From Flavobacteriaceae bacterium (GTDB lineage: Bacteria > Bacteroidota > Bacteroidia > Flavobacteriales > Flavobacteriaceae): a stretch of 64,000 nucleotides of DNA. Position 1 is the stretch's first letter, and each line of letters opens with the position of its first letter. Below the pieces are notes generated by a model that saw only the letters and a list, made by a program, of their open reading frames with translations, searched no databases and was not told where the DNA came from. This document shows, piece by piece, positions 10,153 through 20,229 of the stretch. The stretch spans positions 1 through 64,000 of the forward strand of contig CANHRI010000007.1 in the NCBI GenBank assembly GCA_947463515.1, in the 5' to 3' direction. The position numbers and the translations under genes are program-made.

Positions 10153-12870
10153 TTATTTCAATTTTTTTCGAACCTCAACTTCGTGGTAAGCTTCGATGAT
10201 ATCGTTGATTTGAATATCGTTGTAATTTTTGATTTGAATACCACAATCGTACCCTTTGGAAACTTCTTTTACGTCATCTTTAAAACGTTTTAATGCGGTA
10301 AGTTCGCCTGTAAATATTACCACCCCCTCGCGAATTAAACGAATACGAGAGTTGCGGAATATTTTACCATCCGTAACCATACATCCTGCAATAGTACCCA
10401 CTTTCGATATTTTGAAGGTTTCGCGAATCTCTGCATTCCCGGTGATTTCTTCTTTCATCTCCGGCGATAACATACCTTCCATCGCATCTTTCAAATCATC
10501 GATTGCATCGTAAATAATCGAATAGTTACGAATATCAATCTCTTCTTTTTCTGCCAATTGTTTGGCAGCCCCTGCGGGACGAACGTTAAATCCGATGATA
10601 ATTGCGTCAGAAGCTGAAGCTAACATAACGTCAGACTCCGTAATCGCACCTACACCTTTGTGAATGATATTGATTTGAATTTCCTCGGTAGATAATTTAG
10701 AGAACGAATCGGATAGTGCTTCTACTGAACCATCCACGTCTCCTTTCAAAATCACGTTTAATTCTTTAAACTGTCCTAAAGCAATACGGCGTCCGATTTC
10801 GGCCAACGTAATATGCTTTTGCGTACGAACCGATTGTTCTCGTAAAAGTTGGGTTCGCTTGGCTGCAATTTGCTTCGCTTCGCGTTCATCTTCAAATACA
10901 TTGAATTTATCCCCCGCGGTAGGTGCACCGTCCAAACCTAAAATAGAAACGGGTGTTGAAGGACCTGCCACTTTAATACTGTGACCACGCTCATCGTACA
11001 TCGCTTTTACTTTTCCATGGTTTTTACCGGCCAATACATAATCGCCAACACGCAAGGTTCCTGCTTGCACCAATATTGTGGTTACATAACCACGGCCTTT
11101 ATCCAATTGTGCTTCCACAACGGTACCGATGGCTGGTTTATTAGGATTGGCTTTTAAATCTAAAATTTCAGCCTCCAAAAGCACTTTTTCCAACAATTCA
11201 TTAACCCCTTGACCAAACTTTGCTGAAATTTCATGGGATTGGTATTTTCCACCCCAATCTTCTACCAACAAGTTCATTTGCGCCAATTGTTCTTTTATAC
11301 GTTCTGGATTTGCCGCTGGCTTATCCACTTTATTAATGGCAAAAATCATCGGAACGCCAGCTGCTTGCGCGTGACTGATCGCCTCTTTGGTTTGTGGCAT
11401 GATATCGTCATCGGCAGCACACACAATAATGGCGACGTCGGTGACTTGAGCTCCACGGGCACGCATCGCCGTAAAGGCCTCGTGACCGGGTGTATCTAAA
11501 AATGTGATACGCTTCCCGTTTTCTAACGTTACCGAATAAGCTCCGATATGTTGGGTAATTCCTCCGGACTCTCCTGCAATTACATTTGTTTTACGAATGT
11601 TATCCAACAACGAAGTCTTACCGTGGTCAACGTGACCCATCACCGTAACAATAGGTGCTCGGGATTTCAGATCTTCTTCGCGGTCCTCTACTACTTTTAT
11701 TGTTTCCTCTATTTCGGTAGAGATAAATTCCACTTCAAATCCGAATTCATCCGCCACAATGGTCAACGTTTCTGCATCTAGACGTTGGTTCATGGTCACC
11801 ATGATTCCCAAAGACATACAGGTTCCAATCACTTTTGTAATTGGTACATCCATCATACTCGCAATCTCCCCTACTGTTACAAACTCGGTTACTTTAAGGA
11901 TTTTACTTCCTTCTTCCAATGCTTGTAATTCGTCTTCATTTCGTTGACGGTGGGTGTCGCGTTTTTCACGACGGTATTTCGCCGCTTTTGATTTATTTCC
12001 TTTTCCTTGAAGACGTTCCAAGGTTTCTTTAATTTGATTTTTAACTTCTTCCTCCGTAGGTTCTACTTTTTGAACAACGGCAGGTCGATTGCCTCCTTTT
12101 TGAAAACCAGGCTTATTACCAAACTTCGAATTACCTCCTTTATTGGCGTTACCTCCAGCATTGGGATTTCCACCTCCAGGACGTGCGTCGGGTTTGGCTT
12201 GAATACGTTTGCGTTTGTTTTTGCCTTCCCCTTCTTTGGCACCCTCTTCTTTCTTCTTTTTGGGCTTTTCAAACTTGGATAAGTCAATTTTATCCCCCGC
12301 TACAACCGGACCTGTCAACTTCGTATAGATCGTTTTATATGTATCATCTTGTCCTTCAACAGGAGCTGATGCAGGAGCTGGAGTTGCTTCTTTTGGAGTT
12401 ACTGCTTGAGGTTGCGCTTTCTCAACAGGGGCCACCTCGGCCGGTTTATCAACCGCTTCTGGGGTTGGAGTTGGAGTCGGAGCAGGTGTTGCTACGGGAG
12501 CTGGCTTGTTTTCTAAATCAATTTTGCCTAAGGGTTTTGGCCCTGTGACTACAGCTTTGGCCTTAATTACTTCTTGACGTTGACGTTCTTCTTCTTGGCG
12601 TTTTTTCTCTTCCAGTTCGCGCTCACGTTCTAAACGCAACGCTTCTTTTTCTTTGCGAATTTCTTCGCTTACGCCTTTGGAAGCTTCTTTGTTTCCACGA
12701 TCCCCTGCAAATTGATTTTGAAGAATATCAAATTCCCCTGCAGAAATTTTGGCATTTGGATTCGAATCAATGGAGATTCCTCTTTCTTTAAGGAAGTCCA
12801 CAGCACGGTCCAGAGAAATATTTAATTCCCGTAAAACTTTGTTAATTCGTATATTTCTTTCGTCAGACAT
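10153..12870 (-). CDS. infB: Translation initiation factor IF-2
   Basis: [17 protein letters not shown]1 motif, [18 protein letters not shown]-2 C-terminal domains. Confidence 0.98.
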   Translation of the reverse strand: MSDERNIRINKVLRELNISLDRAVDFLKERGISIDSNPNAKISAGEFDILQNQFAGDRGNKEASKGVSEEIRKEKEALRLERERELEEKKRQEEERQRQEVIKAKAVVTGPKPLGKIDLENKPAPVATPAPTPTPTPEAVDKPAEVAPVEKAQPQAVTPKEATPAPASAPVEGQDDTYKTIYTKLTGPVVAGDKIDLSKFEKPKKKKEEGAKEGEGKNKRKRIQAKPDARPGGGNPNAGGNANKGGNSKFGNKPGFQKGGNRPAVVQKVEPTEEEVKNQIKETLERLQGKGNKSKAAKYRREKRDTHRQRNEDELQALEEGSKILKVTEFVTVGEIASMMDVPITKVIGTCMSLGIMVTMNQRLDAETLTIVADEFGFEVEFISTEIEETIKVVEDREEDLKSRAPIVTVMGHVDHGKTSLLDNIRKTNVIAGESGGITQHIGAYSVTLENGKRITFLDTPGHEAFTAMRARGAQVTDVAIIVCAADDDIMPQTKEAISHAQAAGVPMIFAINKVDKPAANPERIKEQLAQMNLLVEDWGGKYQSHEISAKFGQGVNELLEKVLLEAEILDLKANPNKPAIGTVVEAQLDKGRGYVTTILVQAGTLRVGDYVLAGKNHGKVKAMYDERGHSIKVAGPSTPVSILGLDGAPTAGDKFNVFEDEREAKQIAAKRTQLLREQSVRTQKHITLAEIGRRIALGQFKELNVILKGDVDGSVEALSDSFSKLSTEEIQINIIHKGVGAITESDVMLASASDAIIIGFNVRPAGAAKQLAEKEEIDIRNYSIIYDAIDDLKDAMEGMLSPEMKEEITGNAEIRETFKISKVGTIAGCMVTDGKIFRNSRIRLIREGVVIFTGELTALKRFKDDVKEVSKGYDCGIQIKNYNDIQINDIIEAYHEVEVRKKLK

Positions 12871-12915
12871 ATAGTGTAATTAAGTTCTGTATTCTTTTGT
12901 AAATGTAGGCATTAT

Positions 12916-14157
12916 TTAGTCTTCAAACTCTTCTTTCAGAATGCGCATCACTTCAAGGATGGTTTCTTCTTCTAAATCGGTTCTTCGGGCTAAATCGGCT
13001 ACATCTTGTTTGAGGATACTTTTGGCCGTATCCAGTCCTATTTTGGCAAACTCATCGATAATCCATCCATCGATTTCATCTGAGAATTCGGTTAATTCAA
13101 CATCATCATCTTCGGTTGCACTTCCTTCGCGAATGACATCCAATTCAAAGCCTGTCAACAAACTAGCCAATTTAATATTTTGTCCTCCACGACCAATCGC
13201 TTTGGAAACTTCTTCTAATTTTAAGAAAACTTCTGCCGACTTACGTGCTTCGTCCAACTTGATGGAAGACACTTTCGCTGGACTCAACGCTCTTGAAATC
13301 AACAAAGAAGGGTTGGTTGTAAAGTTAATTACGTCAATATTTTCGTTGCCTAACTCACGAACAATGCCGTGGATACGCGACCCTTTCATACCTACACACG
13401 CTCCTACTGGGTCGATGCGATCATCGTAGGAATCAACCGCTACTTTGGCTTTCTCTCCAGGGATACGCACCACTTTTTTAATCATAATCAAACCGTCGAA
13501 TACTTCTGGGATTTCTTGTTCAAACAATTTCTCCAAGAACTTTTCTGAAGTACGCGACATTACGATTTGTGGCTTATTGCCTTTCAGCTCGACACTTTCG
13601 ATAATCCCTTTAACATTATCTCCTTTACGGAAAAAGTCGGAAGGAATTTGTTTTTCTTTTGGCAATACAATTTCATTCCCATCATCATCCACCAAAATAA
13701 CCACTTTAGGACGCACATGGTGCACCTCAGCTGTGTAAATTTCACCGATAATATCTTTAAACTGCTTATACAAGTTGGTATTATCGTGCTCGTGAATTTT
13801 TGAAATTAAGTTTTGACGTAATGCCAAAATAGCACGACGGCCCAAGTCAATCAACTTCACTTCTTCCGAAACGTCTTCACCGACTTCAAAATCGGGTTCA
13901 ATCTTGCGGGCTTCCGAAAGAGAAATCTGTGAATTAGAATCTTCAACATCTCCATCGGCAACCACTACGCGATTTCTCCAGATTTCCATATCCCCTTTAT
14001 CAGGGTTGATAATGATATCAAAATTGTCATCAGAACCATATTTCTTTTTCAAAGCGTTACGAAAAACATCCTCAAGGATAGCCATCAGCGTAACACGATC
14101 GATTAATTTATCATCTTTAAACTCAGAAAATGATTCTATTAATGCAAGATTTTCCAT
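12916..14157 (-). CDS. nusA: Transcription termination/antitermination factor NusA
   Basis: NusA N-terminal, S1 and KH domains; DPVGACVGMKGSRI. Confidence 0.97.
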   Translation of the reverse strand: MENLALIESFSEFKDDKLIDRVTLMAILEDVFRNALKKKYGSDDNFDIIINPDKGDMEIWRNRVVVADGDVEDSNSQISLSEARKIEPDFEVGEDVSEEVKLIDLGRRAILALRQNLISKIHEHDNTNLYKQFKDIIGEIYTAEVHHVRPKVVILVDDDGNEIVLPKEKQIPSDFFRKGDNVKGIIESVELKGNKPQIVMSRTSEKFLEKLFEQEIPEVFDGLIMIKKVVRIPGEKAKVAVDSYDDRIDPVGACVGMKGSRIHGIVRELGNENIDVINFTTNPSLLISRALSPAKVSSIKLDEARKSAEVFLKLEEVSKAIGRGGQNIKLASLLTGFELDVIREGSATEDDDVELTEFSDEIDGWIIDEFAKIGLDTAKSILKQDVADLARRTDLEEETILEVMRILKEEFED

Positions 14158-14171
14158 TATATAATGATTTA

Positions 14172-14639
14172 TTAGAATTTTATTGTAACCACCGCTTCTT
14201 TGATTTGGGCATAGGGAACTTCCATCACTTTTTGAACGGTTTCCTTACCCTTTCCTATTTTTTTCGGTTCACGTGCTTCCCAAGTGAGCGTAATTTTCTG
14301 TTCATCCGCCGCCTCTAAAACCGCTTCAATCACAGTACTCTCAGTTGTCTTTACAACCAACCAACGGCCTACGTTGTTTTGGTATTGACGCACTAATTTT
14401 AAGGGCGATCCAACACCTGCCGACGCTACATCCAATGAAAAGTCAACTTCTTCCCGATCCAAATTATGTTCAATGGCGCGACTGATATCCATACAGTCTT
14501 GTAAAGTTACTCCATTATCCCCGTCCAAAGTTACATTAATTTTGTAACTATCTGAAATCGAAACATCTATTAAAAACAAGTGTGGCTTATCGGCCAAGCC
14601 TTGCTCCAACAACTGCGCTACTTTTTCTTTGAAGGTCAT
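14172..14639 (-). CDS. rimP: Ribosome maturation factor RimP
   Basis: 155 aa, RimP-like, upstream of nusA-infB. Confidence 0.93.
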   Translation of the reverse strand: MTFKEKVAQLLEQGLADKPHLFLIDVSISDSYKINVTLDGDNGVTLQDCMDISRAIEHNLDREEVDFSLDVASAGVGSPLKLVRQYQNNVGRWLVVKTTESTVIEAVLEAADEQKITLTWEAREPKKIGKGKETVQKVMEVPYAQIKEAVVTIKF

Positions 14640-14647
14640 CTTTTGTT

Positions 14648-14675
14648 ATAAAAAGAGGGAAGCAGTGCTTCCCTC
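14648..14675 (-). terminator. Intrinsic-terminator-like hairpin in the 5' leader of rimP-nusA-infB
   Basis: On minus strand GAGGGAAG-CACTG-CTTCCCTC followed by TTTTTAT, 9 nt before the rimP ATG; TATATTTG (-7 type) at 14704-14711 lies upstream. Confidence 0.7.
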
Positions 14676-14807
14676 ATTATGCATCATTCGTTAAACAACG
14701 GTGCAAATATAGGTTTTTTTTATTTTAGAAAAACAGCAAGGGTTGATATTTTTTTTGTACTTTTATACAAGCAAATAAATAAACAAAAACCATAATACTA
14801 CGTTACA

Positions 14808-15632
14808 ATGAAAAAAATTCTTATCCCAACGGATTTTTCTGAACACGCCGAATACGCTTTAAAAGTTGCCGCCCAAATCGCTCGCAAAAATAACGGTGAA
14901 ATCATTCTATTACACATGTTGGAATTACCTCACGAAGGAAGTGATGCGATTAGCAAAGGTCACGATATTCCTGAATTAATGTTTTTCAAAAACGCAGCCA
15001 TCAATAAGCTCGAAGAAATTATGGATTCACCCTATTTGGACGGAATCAATGTTTCTGAAGTGATTCAATTTGAAATGGCTTTTGAAGGTATTTTAAATAT
15101 CAGTCGTTTAAACAATGTAGACTTAATCGTAATGGGTTCCCATGGTGCGAGCGGGTACAAAGAAATGTTTATAGGTTCAAATGCTGAGAAAGTCGTACGT
15201 AATGCCGAAGTTCCCGTGTTGATCATAAAAAAAGACATGGGAGAATTCAATGTAGACAGATTTGTTTTCGCCTCTGATTTCTCTGAAGAAACCCGCTTAC
15301 CATTCACTAAAGCAGTAGAATTTGCTAATAAATTTGACGCAACGCTGCATTTGGTAATGATCAATACACCCAACAACTTTAAATCGACTTCAACTGCGCA
15401 AGGCATTATTGATGGATTTGTGCGTAATTTCCAAATCAACAATTACGTTACACACATCTACAACGAAACCAATGTGGAAAAAGGAATTTTGAACTTTGCC
15501 AACAGCATTGACGCAGATCTCATCGGAATGAGTACACACGGCCGAAAAGGATTAGCGCACTTCTTTAACGGAAGTATTAGTGAAGACTTGGTCAACCACG
15601 CGCAACGGCCTGTAGTTACTTTTAAAATCTAA
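14808..15632 (+). CDS. Universal stress protein (two UspA domains)
   Basis: MKKILIPTDFSEHAEYALKVA; two G-x2-G-x9-G(S/T)-like motifs (GSHGASGYKEMFIGS, STHGRKGLAHFFNGS). Confidence 0.93.
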   Translation: MKKILIPTDFSEHAEYALKVAAQIARKNNGEIILLHMLELPHEGSDAISKGHDIPELMFFKNAAINKLEEIMDSPYLDGINVSEVIQFEMAFEGILNISRLNNVDLIVMGSHGASGYKEMFIGSNAEKVVRNAEVPVLIIKKDMGEFNVDRFVFASDFSEETRLPFTKAVEFANKFDATLHLVMINTPNNFKSTSTAQGIIDGFVRNFQINNYVTHIYNETNVEKGILNFANSIDADLIGMSTHGRKGLAHFFNGSISEDLVNHAQRPVVTFKI

Positions 15633-15638
15633 TTAAGA

Positions 15639-15666
15639 CAAAAGCCCGGACAAGCCGGGCTTTTTC
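15639..15666 (+). terminator. Intrinsic terminator downstream of the uspA-like gene
   Basis: AAAGCCCGGACAAGCCGGGCTTTTT. Confidence 0.85.
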
Positions 15667-15672
15667 ATAAAA

Positions 15673-15702
15673 CAAAAAACCCGACTAGTCGTCGGGTTTT
15701 TG
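15673..15702 (-). terminator. Terminator downstream of tRNA-Gln
   Basis: CAAAAAACCCGACTAGTCGTCGGGTTTTTG inverted repeat. Confidence 0.75.
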
Positions 15703-15773
15703 TTGGTCTACAAGGATTCGAACCTTGAATGACTGAACCAAAATCAGTAGTGTTACCGTTACACCATAGACCA
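15703..15773 (-). tRNA. tRNA-Gln (anticodon TTG)
   Basis: Reverse complement TGGTCTATGGTGTAACGGTAACACTACTGATTTTGGTTCAGTCATTCAAGGTTCGAATCCTTGTAGACCAA folds as a cloverleaf; anticodon loop TTTTGGT. Confidence 0.95.
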
Positions 15774-15785
15774 ATATTGCGGGTG

Positions 15786-15816
15786 CAAATTTATGGCTTT
15801 TTTTTATTTAAGCAAA
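15786..15816 (-). promoter_or_regulatory. Bacteroidetes-type promoter for tRNA-Gln (TTTG-N19-TAAATTTG)
   Basis: TTTG at 15813-15816 and TAAATTTG at 15786-15793 on the minus strand, 19-nt spacer. Confidence 0.7.
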
Positions 15817-15977
15817 CGTTTTGCATTTTTTTAAGTTCTTTTTTTTGGCATCATACGAAAACGCATCCCTTTGCGTTTGGGGAATGCATGTAAATCAGTT
15901 TTTTAGAATTTTTTGTTAACCCATGGAGCAATACACAAAAAAATAGTTTCTTTGCACCATAATACATAAACCATACT

Positions 15978-18900
15978 ATGACGCCTTTTGACTTTAAAAA
16001 GTGGAACAACATTCTGGGTTGGACAGCTTTTGCGATCGCTTTACTTTGCTACAGCCTTACCGTAGAACCAACCATGAGTTTTTGGGATTGCGGAGAATAC
16101 ATTGCTACTGCAGCCAACTTAGAAGTCGGTCACCCTCCAGGAGCACCACTTTTTCAAATGCTAGGAGCCTTCTTTGCGCTTTTTGCAGTGAGTCCCGATA
16201 AAGTTGCACTCATGGTGAATATGCTCTCGGTTTTTTCGAGTGCCTTTACCATTTTATTCCTTTTTTGGTCGTCGTCCTTGCTTTTACAAAAAATTGTAAG
16301 CCGATATACTTCACTCCATGAAACCAATCTTAAAGTGATCTTAGGAGCTTCATTCGTTGGGGCGCTAACCTTTACCTTTTCCGATAGTTTTTGGTTTAAT
16401 GCGGTGGAAGCCGAGGTATATGCCATGGCGATGTTCATGATTGCCCTATTGTTGTGGCTTGGATTGCGCTGGGAAGCCGACATGGACAAACCCCAGGGTA
16501 ACCGTTGGCTATTATTGATTAGTTTGATGATTGGACTTTCCTTTGGGGTACACTTCATGGCTTTATTGACCTTACCTTCCATCGGGTTTTTGTATTTCTT
16601 TAAAAAATACCCCAAGGTGACTGTAAAGAGTTTTATCCTAGCCAACGTCATTATTATTGCAATCCTTTTATTCATTTTCAAACTACTCTTACCCTACACC
16701 TTAGCTTTTTTTGCTAAAACGGAAATCTTTATGGTGAACTCTTTCGGATTGCCATTTAACTCTGGGACACTTATCGCCTTTTTAGCCATCGTTGGGTTCT
16801 TCTATTTTGCGCTACAATACACCCGCAAAAAAGAAATGCCTGCGGTCAATACCGCTTTGTTGTGCATTCTGTTTGTTTTAGTTGGTTTTTCAACCTGGTT
16901 AATGCTTCCTTTGCGTGCCAATGCTAACACACCCATCAACGAAAACAAACCCTCCGATGCCGCCGAGGTACTGGCTTATTACAACCGTGAACAATACGGA
17001 TACAACCCCTTGTTTTATGGACCTCAATACACCGACATGTTTGCCGGTGCCGACGAAGAGGAACCCTATTTGGATAAAAAACCAAACTATGAGCGCGACG
17101 AAAAAACAGGCAAATATGTCATCGTCAACAATTACGAAAAAGCAGAGCAAAACTCGAATAGCAAGCACCGCGCTGTCCTCCCACGTTTGTGGAGCAACGA
17201 CAATGTCAAAGGGTACATGAACTTTGTAGGGGTGCCGAAGTTTACCATCAAACCTGAGTTTGCCGACAATCAAGAATTAGTTGAAGAAGTAGCCGCATTT
17301 CGTCAAGCGTTCAATCAAAAAAGAGTGGATAACGAAGACTACATCAGCTTTTTGAAATACTATAGCGAATATATTGAGGTAGAAAAACCTACATTTTGGC
17401 AAAACATCAGCTTTATGGTCGAATACCAATTTGGCTATATGTATGGTCGCTATTTGCTATGGAACTTTGTAGGACGTCAAAATGACAATCAAGGCCGCTA
17501 CGACAACCTTGATGGCAACTGGATGTCGGGCATTAAGGCGATTGATGAAATGCATTTGGGTTCGCAAGACAATTTACCCGACGATGTTAAAAATAACAAA
17601 GGGCGTAATTTCTATTATTTCTTGCCTTTCTTTTTGGGCTTACTTGGACTGATGTACCATGCACAACGGGACCTAAAATCGTTCTACGTGTTGCTTACCT
17701 TGTTTTTATTTACAGGGTTAGCCTTAAAAATCTATTTGAACGAACGGCCCTTCGAACCCCGTGAGCGCGATTACGCATTGGTAGGCTCCTTCTTTGTGTT
17801 CGCGATTTGGGTTGGATTTGGCGTTTTTGCCCTCTACGAAATGATCGCTGAGAAAATCAATGCTAAAACGGCTGCTTGGTCGGCAATTGCTGTTTCCCTG
17901 TTGGTGTCGCCCATCTTGATGGCCAAACAAAACTGGGATGATCATGACCGTTCCAACCGATATACTGCCATTGCGATGGCGAAAAACTACTTAGACTCGT
18001 GCGACAAAAACGCCATCTTGTTTACTATTGGTGACAACGATACCTTCCCGCTTTGGTATGCGCAAGAAATTGAAGGATACCGCACCGATGTACGCATTGT
18101 GAACACGAGCTTGTTGATGACCGATTGGTACATAGACCAAATGAAGCAAAAAACCAATCTTTCGGAAGGGTTACCAATTTCCTACTCGCACAGCCAAATT
18201 GTAGCCGATAACCGCGATGTAATTTTGTTCCATAAACAAACCGAAAACCGTTGGAACTTAAAAGACTTTATCGAGTTTGCGAAAAGTGAAGACACCTTGA
18301 CCACTATCGAAATGCAAAGTGGCCACCGTCTCCATTTCTTCCCTACCAATAAAGTCCGCATCCCAGTGGATAAAACTTCCATCTTGAAACATAAAATTGT
18401 AAATGCCAAACAAGCCGATTCCATTGTTCCCTACATCGATTTGGACATCAAAGGAGGTGCGTTATACAAAAACCGTTTAATCATGTTGGACATCCTCAAC
18501 AATAACAATTGGAAACGTCCGATTTATTTCAGTCCCGGAAGTTTTGGGGATGACGATTATTTGTGGATGAAAGATTACTTGCAATTGGACGGAATGGTGT
18601 ACAAATTGGTTCCGATTAAAACACCGGTGATTGAAGAAAATTATCCCGATATGGGACAATTGGACACCGATAAAATGTACCAATTGATTATGAACTGGAA
18701 ATGGGGTAATGGCGAACGGACCGACATTTACCACGATCCTGAAACCCGCCGCAACTGCATTTCCTACCGTGGTAACATGGCCCGAACCATGGATGCCCTT
18801 ATTGCCGAAGGTCGTATTCCCGAAGCGAAAAAAATTATCGAGCTTGCACTTGATAAAATGCCTTTGGACTATTACGGCTATTATCTTACGCTAGAACCAT

Positions 18901-19178
18901 TTGCCAATGGGTATTATAAAGTGGGTGAAAAAGAAAAAGCACGCGCGTTGATGACTCAACTTTTTGCAAAATACCAACAGGAATTGCTCTACTATACTAC
19001 GTTCTCCCCCGCTGACAAATCGTTTATGGGAACCGATATCGTATCGGCTATTGAACGATACCGCAGCTTGCTTCGCGTAAGCAAGAAAAATGGCGACATT
19101 GACTTCTATCAAAAAAATCGCCAGGCCTTCAATCAATACAATGCACGATTCCCGCAATTTGACCGCGATAAAGAATAA
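15978..19178 (+). CDS. DUF2723-family integral membrane protein (putative glycosyltransferase/O-mannosyltransferase-like)
   Basis: 1066 aa; WDCGEYIATAANLEVGHPPGAPLFQMLGAFFAL characteristic of DUF2723. Confidence 0.9.
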   Translation: MTPFDFKKWNNILGWTAFAIALLCYSLTVEPTMSFWDCGEYIATAANLEVGHPPGAPLFQMLGAFFALFAVSPDKVALMVNMLSVFSSAFTILFLFWSSSLLLQKIVSRYTSLHETNLKVILGASFVGALTFTFSDSFWFNAVEAEVYAMAMFMIALLLWLGLRWEADMDKPQGNRWLLLISLMIGLSFGVHFMALLTLPSIGFLYFFKKYPKVTVKSFILANVIIIAILLFIFKLLLPYTLAFFAKTEIFMVNSFGLPFNSGTLIAFLAIVGFFYFALQYTRKKEMPAVNTALLCILFVLVGFSTWLMLPLRANANTPINENKPSDAAEVLAYYNREQYGYNPLFYGPQYTDMFAGADEEEPYLDKKPNYERDEKTGKYVIVNNYEKAEQNSNSKHRAVLPRLWSNDNVKGYMNFVGVPKFTIKPEFADNQELVEEVAAFRQAFNQKRVDNEDYISFLKYYSEYIEVEKPTFWQNISFMVEYQFGYMYGRYLLWNFVGRQNDNQGRYDNLDGNWMSGIKAIDEMHLGSQDNLPDDVKNNKGRNFYYFLPFFLGLLGLMYHAQRDLKSFYVLLTLFLFTGLALKIYLNERPFEPRERDYALVGSFFVFAIWVGFGVFALYEMIAEKINAKTAAWSAIAVSLLVSPILMAKQNWDDHDRSNRYTAIAMAKNYLDSCDKNAILFTIGDNDTFPLWYAQEIEGYRTDVRIVNTSLLMTDWYIDQMKQKTNLSEGLPISYSHSQIVADNRDVILFHKQTENRWNLKDFIEFAKSEDTLTTIEMQSGHRLHFFPTNKVRIPVDKTSILKHKIVNAKQADSIVPYIDLDIKGGALYKNRLIMLDILNNNNWKRPIYFSPGSFGDDDYLWMKDYLQLDGMVYKLVPIKTPVIEENYPDMGQLDTDKMYQLIMNWKWGNGERTDIYHDPETRRNCISYRGNMARTMDALIAEGRIPEAKKIIELALDKMPLDYYGYYLTLEPFANGYYKVGEKEKARALMTQLFAKYQQELLYYTTFSPADKSFMGTDIVSAIERYRSLLRVSKKNGDIDFYQKNRQAFNQYNARFPQFDRDKE

Positions 19179-19190
19179 CCTAAAAATGCT

Positions 19191-19213
19191 CCGCTATAGG
19201 AGCATTTTTTTTG
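19191..19213 (+). terminator. Terminator-like hairpin after the DUF2723 gene
   Basis: AAAATGCTCCGCTATAGGAGCATTTTTTTT. Confidence 0.75.
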
Positions 19214-19226
19214 CGATATTGCAGCT

Positions 19227-19874
19227 ATGATGCGATGGATAAAAACACCGTTATGGGTGAAAAAAAGTACGCCAACTTTGGTTTGGGACATTCCGCAAAC
19301 CGAACGGGTGGTGTACCTTACGTTTGATGACGGACCAACGCCTGAAATCACCCTATGGGTACTGGAAACGTTGGCCGCATACGATTTTAAAGCTACTTTT
19401 TTTCTTATTGGAAATAATTTGGCGCAGTATCCCGACATTGCACAATCCTTGATCAAAGAAGGCCATGGTATCGGAAACCACACCTACCATCATCGCAACA
19501 GTTGGAAAACATCGCGTGTGGCGTATCTTGAGGACATTAAGGCGTGTACAACGAGTATGGAGACCCATTTGGGGCGCACTCCTTTGCTGTTTCGTCCGCC
19601 GTACGGCAAATTAAAACTTGGCCAACCGCAACAGTTGCGCTCCCACAATCTAATTCCTGTAATGTGGGATATTCTTACGTATGATTGGGATGTAAATACA
19701 ACCCCTGAAGATTGCCTAAAAAGTATTACCAAAAATGTACAACCGGGTAGCATTATCGTTTTTCATGATAGCAAAAAAGCCTTTGGCAACCTGAAAACAG
19801 TATTACCAAAGGCTCTAGCCTATCTTAAAGCACAAGGATATCGTGGTGAAATCCTTCCTAAATCTGATCTTTAA
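19227..19874 (+). CDS. Polysaccharide deacetylase (NodB) family protein
   Basis: VYLTFDDGPTPEITLWVL, GNHTYHH, FRPPYGK motifs. Confidence 0.92.
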   Translation: MMRWIKTPLWVKKSTPTLVWDIPQTERVVYLTFDDGPTPEITLWVLETLAAYDFKATFFLIGNNLAQYPDIAQSLIKEGHGIGNHTYHHRNSWKTSRVAYLEDIKACTTSMETHLGRTPLLFRPPYGKLKLGQPQQLRSHNLIPVMWDILTYDWDVNTTPEDCLKSITKNVQPGSIIVFHDSKKAFGNLKTVLPKALAYLKAQGYRGEILPKSDL

Positions 19875-20154
19875 CCAATGCAATCAAGGAATTGGCATCC
19901 AATTCTCCGGACTGCCGCCATACCATTTGACCGTTTTTGTAAATCATTAACGTTGGAACCCCTTTAATACGTAGGGCTTCTGCCAGCTCTTGATTTTTAT
20001 CCACATCAATTTTAATCACTTTTGCCTTATCGCCTAAGGCCGCAGCAACATCGCGTATCACCGGATGCATTGAAACAGAAGATTCGTTCCATTCGGTGTA
20101 AAAGTCGATTAAAACAGGGACTTGTGCGTTGATAAGTTCTCCAAATTTCGACAT
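19858..20154 (-). CDS. Thioredoxin-fold protein with non-canonical active-site region
   Basis: VLIDFYTEWNESSVSMHPVI...VIKIDVDKNQELAEALRIKGVPTLMIYKNGQ; thioredoxin fold with the CxxC absent. Confidence 0.85.
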   Translation of the reverse strand: MSKFGELINAQVPVLIDFYTEWNESSVSMHPVIRDVAAALGDKAKVIKIDVDKNQELAEALRIKGVPTLMIYKNGQMVWRQSGELDANSLIALVKDQI

Positions 20155-20229
20155 ACAATCAATCGGTATTTAGCATTCTTCACCCAAAGTAAAGAAAAAT
20201 TAGGATACAAAGGTACTATTTTTAACAAA

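Noticed and set aside
10800-12870. Low-complexity Pro/Ala/Lys stretches in IF-2 as unusual insertion
   Set aside because: Bacterial IF-2 N-terminal regions are normally variable and low complexity
12941-13429. 162-aa plus-strand ORF antisense to nusA
   Set aside because: Ser/Lys-rich shadow of a conserved gene
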